A DNA stretch of 8,057 nucleotides from Thermoplasmata archaeon. GTDB lineage: Archaea > Thermoplasmatota > Thermoplasmata > SG8-5 > JAGLSY01. The notes below the pieces were generated by a model that did not search any database, was not told where the DNA came from, and saw only the letters and a program-made list of their open reading frames with translations. Location of the stretch: contig JAGLSY010000045.1 in the NCBI GenBank assembly GCA_023135545.1, positions 1-8,057 of the forward strand, in the 5' to 3' direction. A program made the translations under genes and the position numbers. Shown here piece by piece: positions 1 to 7,000 of the stretch (position 1 is its first letter; every line of letters begins with the position of its first letter).

Positions 1-641
1 TGAAGCCCGGATTCCATATCACTGGCCTTGGCATCCTTGTCAATGGAAAGAAAGTCGCACAACTCCTCGGCATAACTGCCCCCCATGTTCAGCTGGGTTG
101 CGATGGTCCTGACAACATCCCTGTCCGAACCGGATATTATCTCGGATACATCCTCCCTCTCGAGATCCAGTGGATTTATTCCCTCGGGCGGGAACTTGTA
201 AACCGCGCCTGGCTTCATCTCCCTGTGCCTCCACGAGCGGGATGTCAGGGGCTTGATTATCACCCCATCCAGGACAAGAACCATGTTGCCCTTGCCGAAC
301 ATCTCTATAATCAGTTTGAACTGGTTATCGGTCCCGAACTCGAGCACGACAATACGGTCAAAATTATGCTGGCTTATGGTATTGAGCTTCTTACCGGCGA
401 TATGCTTCCTCAGGAGCATGGCGAAGTTGGGCGGCGGCACATCCGATTTCAAATTGCCTTCCTCGAACCACATGGCCCTCCCAAGTTTTACGACCAGGGT
501 GGCCTTCTCTCCCTTTCTGGAGAGGCGGAGCCAGACCTCTGTAAAGGACATCTGGAATATCTTCTCCACCTGCATCCCCACATAATGCTGGCTCTCCCTG
601 ACAAAGGCAGATATGTCGAAGTTGGACATTTGGGTCTTCAT
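1..641 (-). CDS. rqcH: RqcH/NEMF (Rqc2)-family ribosome quality-control protein, NFACT-N domain; 3' part outside the window
   Basis: The minus strand is open from the ATG at 639-641 to the left edge, giving 213 complete codons without a stop, so the gene is partial. The protein begins MKTQMSNFDISAFVRE, which aligns without gaps to the start of human NEMF (MKSRFSTIDLRAVLAE), and this fixes the start. NFACT-N hallmarks follow: Asp9, FAMLLRKH (residues 73-80), the Asp-Arg pair at 95-96, EMFGKGNMVLVLD (113-125) and LNMGGSYAEELC (184-195). Asp9 and the Asp-Arg pair match positions required for C-terminal tailing in yeast Rqc2. Family members bind stalled large ribosomal subunits with peptidyl-tRNA and recruit tRNA to extend the nascent chain without mRNA; the same role here is inferred. 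No Shine-Dalgarno sequence precedes the ATG, and a TATA-like box is centred about 25 bases upstream, which suggests a leaderless mRNA. The coiled-coil and NFACT-R parts would lie beyond the edge. Confidence 0.93.
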   Translation of the reverse strand, partial: MKTQMSNFDISAFVRESQHYVGMQVEKIFQMSFTEVWLRLSRKGEKATLVVKLGRAMWFEEGNLKSDVPPPNFAMLLRKHIAGKKLNTISQHNFDRIVVLEFGTDNQFKLIIEMFGKGNMVLVLDGVIIKPLTSRSWRHREMKPGAVYKFPPEGINPLDLEREDVSEIISGSDRDVVRTIATQLNMGGSYAEELCDFLSIDKDAKASDMESGL

Positions 642-660
642 TGTTCGGTGATTGGGGAGG

Positions 661-671
661 TTATTAATAAA
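661..671 (-). promoter_or_regulatory. TATA-box-like promoter element for rqcH
   Basis: Read on the minus strand this is TTTATTAATAA, centred about 25 bases upstream of the rqcH ATG. That is the usual distance from an archaeal TATA box to the transcription start, so the start would fall at or next to the ATG. The absence of a ribosome-binding site in the same interval agrees with a leaderless transcript. A second AT-rich stretch at 681-690 is less well placed. Confidence 0.5.
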
Positions 672-689
672 GTTATGATTGAAATATAA

Positions 690-701
690 CAAAAGTTTAA
701 G
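690..701 (+). promoter_or_regulatory. BRE/TATA-like promoter element for tRNA-Thr
   Basis: CAAAAGTTTAAG resembles the archaeal purine-rich BRE followed by a TATA box. It is centred about 35 bases before the first base of the mature tRNA, which predicts a transcription start near 724 and a short 5' leader for RNase P to remove. The AT-rich stretch at 707-714 is an alternative. Confidence 0.45.
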
Positions 702-732
702 AAGGATTATTTTATGCCAGGATTCACGGCAA

Positions 733-804
733 GCCGCTGTGGCTAAGGGGTATAGCGATTCATTGGTAATGAATAGGTCGAGGGTTCAATTCCCTCCAGC
801 GGCT
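733..804 (+). tRNA. tRNA-Thr (anticodon GGT)
   Basis: A 72-base cloverleaf can be folded by hand with full pairing. The acceptor stem is GCCGCTG (733-739) with CAGCGGC (797-803), and the D stem is GCTA (742-745) with TAGC (753-756) around a short loop containing the GG pair. The anticodon stem is ATTCA (758-762) with TGAAT (770-774) around the loop TTGGTAA. The T stem is GAGGG (780-784) with CCCTC (792-796) around TTCAATT. Anticodon GGT at 765-767 reads the threonine codons ACC and ACT. The discriminator base is T804, as is typical of archaeal tRNA-Thr, and no CCA is encoded. There is no intron. The gene is divergent from rqcH and convergent with the surface-protein operon. Confidence 0.96.
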
Positions 805-840
805 TTCTATATTTTTTCTTTAAAGCTGGAGGGAATTGAA
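785..840. repeat. Perfect 16-base inverted repeat: tRNA 3' end and its inverted copy
   Basis: TTCAATTCCCTCCAGC at 785-800 covers the T loop, the 3' side of the T stem and the first acceptor bases of the tRNA. Its exact reverse complement, GCTGGAGGGAATTGAA, lies at 825-840. The 24-base spacer holds the rest of the acceptor strand and the oligo-T tract. The second arm is outside the tRNA gene and begins 36 bases past the stop codon of the propeller-protein gene. Transcripts from either direction could form a 16-base-pair hairpin. Whether it is a bidirectional terminator or a leftover of recombination at the tRNA cannot be decided from the sequence. Confidence 0.85.
805..820 (+). terminator. Oligo-T terminator downstream of tRNA-Thr
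   Basis: The T-rich tract directly after the tRNA contains six consecutive T residues at 812-817. Archaeal RNA polymerase commonly stops at such tracts, so termination of the tRNA transcript here is likely. Confidence 0.5.
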
Positions 841-875
841 GCCAAGCCCGTAAGATAGAAAATGGTATATTTTTC

Positions 876-2294
876 CTATTCACCGCCCTTCGGCCTCTTC
901 TTAATCAGGAAGACCATTAAGATGGATACGAGTACACAGACAGCTATTAAAAATGCTATTTGGCTATCATCACTTTCATGATCTATGGCATCGCCATTTT
1001 CAGGGTCTGTTTCGGCATCCATTTCACAGTTTCTCGTCACAATGTCCAGGTCTCCTCCCGTGCTGGATAGGGTATCGGTCGTCTGCCAAAATATGTGCAT
1101 TCTGTCCCCATATATTCCAGTTTCCAGACCTCTCGAATAAACTCCGCCGTCACGGCCGCTATCTCCTGAGGGTGTCAGCTCTGTCATCTTTCCCCATTTG
1201 TCTCCGTTATAGCCACAGGCCACAATGTCCCAATCACTTCCGCTGCTTGTTACCGGGTCATTGGTCTGCCATAGGGCATGGAGCTGTCCATCGAAGGCGG
1301 CCAGAATGGGATAGGCATCACTACCGGTATCCTTGTGGCCCAGGATCTCGGAGGAGGTCAGTTCAAGTATGTCACTCCAAGCGGTTCCATCAAACCACCT
1401 CAAGACTATGTCATCGTCTTTGCCGGTACCGGTAGCATCATCCGAGGTCTGCCAGACAACATAAAGCTTGTCATCGAACAGACACATGTAAGGGTGCTGG
1501 TCATCATCTGTGTCCGCGGCCGGTGTCAGCTCAACAGCCGGGTTCCATTGGCTGCCGTCAAAGGACCTTATGACAATATCGATGTCAGACCCATTGGCCA
1601 CTTTATCGTCAGTGGACCACACAAGATACATCTCATTCCCGAATACCTTAAGCCGGGGCGAGTGGTCGCTCCCCTCATCCCCCACTGTCGGCCTTGGGGC
1701 CAATGACCAGGTGTTTCCGTCAAGGTATTTCAAGACTATGTCAGCGTCATCGCCATCAGAGGTCGAATTGTCCCAGCTTTGCCATGCAAGATACAATTTC
1801 CCGGAAAAAACGCAGAGTTGAGGTGAGTAATCATCGCCTGTATCTTCAGCATCCGTGACCTCCGCAACATCACCCCAGCCGGAGCCGTCATAACATCGTA
1901 TGACAATATCCCAATCGTCCCCCGTGCTTTCACCGCCATCGTTTGTTGCCCAGGCAACATAGAGCTTGCCGTCGAAGACCGCGGAGGACGGTGACGAATC
2001 ACCCCCGTCATTATCAATGGATGACACTTCAACCGAACTTTCCCAGGTTTCCCCATCATAACTTTTCATAACGATATCCATGTCCGTGCCGGTTGTTATA
2101 TCCGGGTTCGTGCTGATATACACCACATAAAGTGAATTATCGTACTCTATCGCCAGAGGGGACTGGTCGTCGCCTCCATCGTCTGGTGTGATTTCCACGC
2201 TCTCTCCGTACGTCACCCCTGCACCTGTGCCGGTAAACACAAGGGTCAGGAGAATTAAGATTGCAAATACCCATGTCAAGTTCCTATTTTTCAT
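876..2294 (-). CDS. Membrane-anchored surface protein with seven propeller-like repeats
   Basis: From ATG 2292-2294 the protein has 472 residues. It has an N-terminal signal peptide (about 1-30) and then seven repeats of 54-61 residues spanning about 32-424. Each repeat carries an acidic turn (such as DTGDDYSP), a LYVAW-like strand, and an acidic loop ending in Asp-Ile-Val at 73, 129, 185, 239, 295, 356 and 417. The first six then have an aromatic-Asp/Asn-Gly-x-x-Trp turn (such as YDGETW), which is missing in the seventh. Seven such repeats suggest a seven-bladed beta-propeller outside the cell; the acidic loops may bind calcium. A membrane helix (about 444-464) and a KKRPKGGE tail anchor it. 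An in-frame TTG at 2312 and ATGs at 2306 and 2300 are possible starts. 2294 is preferred because GGTGAT sits four bases upstream and the signal peptide fits. The start overlaps the previous gene's end by 11 bases. The specific family and ligand are not recognised. Confidence 0.88.
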   Translation of the reverse strand: MKNRNLTWVFAILILLTLVFTGTGAGVTYGESVEITPDDGGDDQSPLAIEYDNSLYVVYISTNPDITTGTDMDIVMKSYDGETWESSVEVSSIDNDGGDSSPSSAVFDGKLYVAWATNDGGESTGDDWDIVIRCYDGSGWGDVAEVTDAEDTGDDYSPQLCVFSGKLYLAWQSWDNSTSDGDDADIVLKYLDGNTWSLAPRPTVGDEGSDHSPRLKVFGNEMYLVWSTDDKVANGSDIDIVIRSFDGSQWNPAVELTPAADTDDDQHPYMCLFDDKLYVVWQTSDDATGTGKDDDIVLRWFDGTAWSDILELTSSEILGHKDTGSDAYPILAAFDGQLHALWQTNDPVTSSGSDWDIVACGYNGDKWGKMTELTPSGDSGRDGGVYSRGLETGIYGDRMHIFWQTTDTLSSTGGDLDIVTRNCEMDAETDPENGDAIDHESDDSQIAFLIAVCVLVSILMVFLIKKRPKGGE

Positions 2295-4080
2295 TCTCAT
2301 CACCATCCTCAAACTTTCCTGTCATATTTTTCTTGTTCATAAGAAACAGCAGAATGACTATGATAATCAATGATATCACATTTGACAACAACAGCAACAC
2401 GACGATGTTGTCGTCAAAGGATGAGGCTGGCAAGACAGTTATCGTCTTCTCGACCGCGTTGTTGCTGAGATCCCTCTCCGTGATATTTGAACTGACGGTA
2501 ATCCATAATGATCCGGTACCCGGTTCGGCCATCCATTTCAGGGTTGTGGTGTTCGAGCCGTCAGCACGGACAAATATATCCGTACTATCGACCGGCACGC
2601 CGCCGGTCTCGGGATTTCCATTGTACAGGTGAACCGTGGCCCAGCTGTCTATCTGGCCCCTGTTCATTACAGTTACGGTCAGCGTCAGAAGCTTTCCTTC
2701 CTCGGGGACCGATGGTAAAAGAGATACATCGTCAATAGTGATTTGCATATCCGGAAGGCCCTCCAGAACTGTGATGTCCATTGATGTCGAATTACCAAGT
2801 TCCTTTGAGGTTACGATGGCCGTGACCGTGTGAATTCCCTCTATACCCGGCGCGGTTATCCTGACCGCAAAGTTGCCTTCAATATCTGTCATAGATGTCC
2901 AATGGCCGGTATCTGCATCTGTCGTGACCATGACATCAGCATATTTTACAGGATGATAGCCATCCAGCATTGCGGTTCCATTGACCCAGACAAAAGATTC
3001 CTTTTCGTATTCGTGGGAAGAGGCAGCGAGCTGGAGGCATATCTCATAAAAACCAACTGTCAAGGTTTGGTCATCTGTCCTGTTAATGTTACCGTACTGG
3101 TCGGTGGCGGTTATGGCATAGGTAATTGTAGTCTCTGCAGGATTTACGCCGATGTGAGCACTGTAAAGATTGGAACCTGTGGCGGTCATGTTGATATTTA
3201 CCGGAGCATTCGCACCTATACTGTATCGCATCAAGATGCCGTCTTGTTTCGCGATACCCAGGTTATCCTCCACCAAGGCAAATATCGTAACACTGTCTTT
3301 TGATGTCGGTGCCGGTGGGTTGAGGTAAACGGAAGAAATGAGGGGTGGTGTTGTGTCGGTCACATCGATGGAGGCCGTTATATTATTATTTGATATGTCA
3401 GACTCTTCCGGAATGCAAGAAGAGATAACGGCATGAATATTATGAATTCCGGGTGTTGTGGTCCAGGGGATGGATATGGTCATGTTTTCCTCAGCTGCCA
3501 GGGAAAAGTTCTCCACATCTATGAGCTGGCCCTTGGGTATGGGATTGCCGTCATAAAAGGAGATATTGGCCTGGCACCATACCTTGCCAATGTTCTCGAT
3601 GTTGCATGATATTGTAACGACCTCCCCTTCTTTCGGTGAGGGATTGGAAAATGTGATATTGCCATTGAATGCGAGATCGGGTCTGGGTGTAAGAACTGTC
3701 AGCGTGCTTTGGTTCCAGCCGATCAATGTGCTTACCGTCACAGTTACATTCACAGTATAATTCCCAGGGGTGGACGGGGCTGTTATTGTGATACTATAAT
3801 GACCTGATGCGTCTGTTGTGATATTGTATTCATCCAGATATCCAATTGTGTTGTTGATCCTTATGCCCACATCACCGCCTTTGACCGGGGTTCCCGAATC
3901 TCCGTCAATGAACGAGGTTCCCTGAATGCCCACGAGCGACGACGGGCCGCATGTCTGAGGAATGATCTCCAACTCGACCTCTATCCAGGTGGCGGCCATG
4001 ACCCCGCCTGAAAAGGCGATGGATAAGGTCAAAGCTATAACGAACCCGCCTACCAAGATATTCCTGTAACTAGCCAACAT
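2284..4080 (-). CDS. Membrane-anchored CARDB/Ig-like surface glycoprotein
   Basis: The 598-residue protein starts with a signal peptide (about 1-30). A repeated module follows: a carboxypeptidase-regulatory-like beta-sandwich (about 35-132) and a CARDB domain (133-240), an unpaired Ig-like domain starting DTTPP (242-342), then a second sandwich (about 346-440) and a second CARDB (442-550). Both CARDB copies begin Pro-Asp, share a GNP turn, and end in an acidic D[IL]SNN motif. A membrane helix at about 559-581 is followed by the tail NKKNMTGKFEDGDENEK. Sixteen N-x-S/T sequons lie on the predicted outer side, which fits an archaeal surface glycoprotein. CARDB domains are often associated with adhesion in prokaryotes. 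No catalytic motif is seen. The gene follows the 1294-residue gene by 12 bases and overlaps the next, so it is the middle of one operon. Its ligand is unknown; it could be a partner or anchor for the first protein. Confidence 0.9.
   Translation of the reverse strand: MLASYRNILVGGFVIALTLSIAFSGGVMAATWIEVELEIIPQTCGPSSLVGIQGTSFIDGDSGTPVKGGDVGIRINNTIGYLDEYNITTDASGHYSITITAPSTPGNYTVNVTVTVSTLIGWNQSTLTVLTPRPDLAFNGNITFSNPSPKEGEVVTISCNIENIGKVWCQANISFYDGNPIPKGQLIDVENFSLAAEENMTISIPWTTTPGIHNIHAVISSCIPEESDISNNNITASIDVTDTTPPLISSVYLNPPAPTSKDSVTIFALVEDNLGIAKQDGILMRYSIGANAPVNINMTATGSNLYSAHIGVNPAETTITYAITATDQYGNINRTDDQTLTVGFYEICLQLAASSHEYEKESFVWVNGTAMLDGYHPVKYADVMVTTDADTGHWTSMTDIEGNFAVRITAPGIEGIHTVTAIVTSKELGNSTSMDITVLEGLPDMQITIDDVSLLPSVPEEGKLLTLTVTVMNRGQIDSWATVHLYNGNPETGGVPVDSTDIFVRADGSNTTTLKWMAEPGTGSLWITVSSNITERDLSNNAVEKTITVLPASSFDDNIVVLLLLSNVISLIIIVILLFLMNKKNMTGKFEDGDENEK
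2299..2304 (-). promoter_or_regulatory. Ribosome-binding site inside the end of the upstream gene
   Basis: Read on the minus strand this is GGTGAT, part of the archaeal consensus GGAGGTGAT, four bases before the ATG at 2292-2294. It lies within the last codons of the CARDB protein gene, so the two genes are probably translationally coupled. A nearby GAGG at 2307-2310 could instead serve the ATG at 2300. Confidence 0.5.
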
Positions 4081-4084
4081 ATGA

Positions 4085-4089
4085 CACCC
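4085..4089 (-). promoter_or_regulatory. Weak ribosome-binding site for the CARDB protein gene
   Basis: Read on the minus strand, GGGTG lies four bases before the ATG at 4078-4080. It is a partial match to GGAGGTGAT and sits in the 12-base gap after the preceding stop codon. Confidence 0.4.
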
Positions 4090-4092
4090 GCT

Positions 4093-7000
4093 TCAGTTGG
4101 AAATGGTCCATACACATCCTGACGAAACTTTAATCCAATATCCGTTTCCACATGACATTGTGTCTGAACCCGCCATCACATTTAACCCATATGGTGCGAC
4201 GGGATCAAAGGCCTCGACCATTTCATAAGGTATTCCGCTCAATGCTTCTTCGACGGTCTGGTCGGTAAAACACGAATAGCCAACGAAGTTCCAACCGGTT
4301 TCCAATTGGATGCTCGTGATCGTAGGGACCAGACCCACAGTGATCATATGATCTCCCACGACACTGACATTCATCCATAGAGCATTCGTATAGTTCAAGG
4401 TCCATAGATCGTCCAGAACATCGGGCCTGTAAATCGAGTTGGTCTTCCAATGGTCAGTGGTATCGGATGCGTTATAATACTGGGCGTAATCCCATGAAAC
4501 CGTCTGGAGAACACTTGTCAGACTGTTGTCCTGAAGAATAAGGGGAGTCGATACCAGGTTCCAACCTTCCACTAGGCTCTTGACGAATTTACCGACCTTT
4601 ATCTCGTTCGCGTCCTCGTTGCCGACATCGTCAACGGCCCTTACAACGTAAAAATAGTTTTGCCAGTCACCATCTCCCGCACCTATGTCCGTCCATGAGT
4701 TGCCGGTTGTGGTATTATAAGGCGTGGAGTAGCTTATATCTGGAGATATGTCCCTGTATATTGTATAATGAGAAAAGTCTGGTGATGGGGATGGACCCCA
4801 GGAGAGCATTATGTCATTCCCGCTGAGGGTTATCTGCAAATCGGACGGGGGGTCTGGTGCAGTGTTATCAATTTCCACCGAGATATCCGTTGAGTATCCG
4901 ATATTACCGTTGTTATCTGTTGCGTTCGCATCGATCGTGTGAGTTCCGTCGGCCACGGTGGTCGAATCCCACATGTATTCCCAACCAAAGGCGGTCTGGA
5001 TACATGGTTGTGGAGGTCCTTTATCTATAGAGACATAAACGCATTTGATACCGCAATCGTCCGCCGCATAGACAATTATACGGACCTGGCCAGAATGGGT
5101 TGTACCTTCCCCGGGTGTATCTATGTTAACCGTGGGAGGTGTGTGGTCTGTCGGGGTAACCACCGCCGACTTTAAAATACTGGTATTTTCATTGGATGAT
5201 TTATCAATGGCCGTCACCCCGAAATAATACTGAATGTCGTTGGTCAAACCGGAGACATGACACCATGTGGCTGATTGGTTATCATCCGGTGAGCCAAGAT
5301 AATAGGTTGCAGATGTTGTCAAATTGAAATTGATGGTGTCGTAATATATCCTATACCCGGCAATGTCCGGTTCAACGCCGGGCAGCCAGCTGATATTGAC
5401 CAATCCGCCTATACCCAGATCCTCGGCATAGACCTCCGCGACCGCGGCAGGTGGTGTGGTGTCTGCAGGTACTCCGCTATCCTCCGCCGATTGTATCCCC
5501 TCATTTCCGGCTATATCGAACGCAGATATCACGTAATAATAGGTCGTGCCATCCGTGAGGCCGGTGTCCAAATAAGAGTTGGTGCTCGATGTTGCAATTA
5601 GACTATATGAAGAGCCGGAGACCAGACTGCGATAAATGTTATAGCCGGATATGTCAAACTCCACATTTGCATCCCATTGAATATCCAAAGCCCTCCCTTG
5701 AGGCGGGGCAGTTACGCGAAGGTTAAGCACTTGGCTGGGGGGGGTCAGATCAACGGTACCGAAGATGTTGACATCATCTATCCAGAATCCGATATCTGTC
5801 GCGGTCTTATCCGAATAGAAATCAAAGGTCACCAGGGCGGTGTGCCGGGTGTATCCGGAAAGGTCTATCTCAACAGAGTACCAGCCATCACTGTAATCCC
5901 CTGTCAGGCCGCCGTAGTAATCCCAGCTGTTTCCGTTGTCAACAGATATTCCAATGAATAGGAAATCGAAATCCTGCTCTGTCCTGCCAGTGAGCAGAAA
6001 TTGGAGTGTTGCCGCCTCGGCGTAAGTGAGGTCAAAACTATGGGTAAGGTATTCATCCATACCGTTCCCGTATTCGCCTGTTCCATCGCTGCCGCACCAC
6101 CAGGATGTATCGAATGAATAATAGTCTGTGCTCACCTGGTGCCAATTCGGCTGTGTCGAGTGTGTGGATGTCCATTCATTTGTTCCTGATTCCATATCAT
6201 CATAGAAGAAAACGGATGCTATTTCGAACTCGTCGATGTAAATCCCCTCCCTTGTGGTGCTTAAATCACTCGTGAACCAGAGACGTATCTGGACATTGCT
6301 GTAGCCGCACTCCGGTGTCAAATCCAGATGATCGGTCTGCCACCATATCCTAGCATAGATATCTGGGTCATATGCATCATACTGGTATTCGTCAGCTCCG
6401 TCATTTAAAAGGAGGAGGTCACGCCAGCCGGCCCCCCGGTTCACAGATATTCTGAAGGTGTCGTAGAAATCTTCTGCATCCATCCAGAACACACAGGCAA
6501 GGTATGCATTGGAATAACCGGTCAGGTCAACGGTGACCTCGGCATAGCTGTCCATGTAATCGTCATACTCATTACCAGTGCCAGTTATCTCTATATTGTC
6601 AATATACCAGCCTTCCCTTACCTGCAATCCATCACTGTGGATTTGGAATAGGATATAGGCTCTTTGGCCGTCAAATGCACTGATATCCAGAGAGCCGCTC
6701 GACCACCAGATGCCATCCCAGGTATCATCATAATCCCCGGAATCATAGTTGTCGCTCAATGTATCCACTGTTGTCCAGCCGGGGTCATTAGGGTCTGCAT
6801 AGTTCGTTGTTGCCATTTTCACATAAGCATAATCATACCCATCCTCAATATCGAGCCAGTAATGATAGGAAAGGCTGCACCCGGTCTGGCCAGTGAGGTC
6901 CACTTCCTTCTTCATGTAGGCATCCATAAAATCGTCATAATGCTGATCGGGGTTTGTGTAGTCAATTTCTATCCACCATTCGTCTATGTAGCCTGTGTCG

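Noticed and set aside
40..234. 64-codon minus-strand open frame
   Set aside because: It is out of frame within rqcH; the neighbouring frame carries the conserved NFACT sequence through the same bases.
225..689. 154-codon plus-strand open frame
   Set aside because: It is antisense to the rqcH coding region, whose protein has clear NFACT-N conservation, and its own translation shows no recognisable domain.
727..736. CGGCAAGCCG palindrome at the tRNA 5' boundary as a regulatory hairpin
   Set aside because: It is short, with a two-base loop, and half of it is the tRNA acceptor strand, so chance is the simplest explanation.
953..1821. Overlapping plus-strand open frames of 103-160 codons
   Set aside because: They lie antisense to the repeat region of the propeller gene. 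The repetitive acidic coding sequence keeps the opposite strand open, and none of them has a signal peptide or domain.
876..2201. Possible CRISPR array or DNA tandem repeat in the periodic region of the third gene
   Set aside because: The periodicity is at the protein level (54-61 residues) with diverged DNA; there are no identical short direct repeats with uniform spacers.
876..2294. Sialidase assignment for the propeller protein
   Set aside because: The canonical Asp-box (S-x-D-x-G-x-T-W) and the sialidase catalytic Arg triad could not be recognised; only a loosely similar aromatic-Asp-Gly-x-x-Trp turn is present.
2830..3303. 157-codon plus-strand open frame
   Set aside because: It is antisense to the CARDB gene and its product resembles no known protein.
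4096..4200. PGF-CTERM or other C-terminal sorting signal at the end of the large secreted protein
   Set aside because: The last residues form a polar beta-strand end (GYWIKVSSGCVWTISN) with no hydrophobic helix or basic tail.
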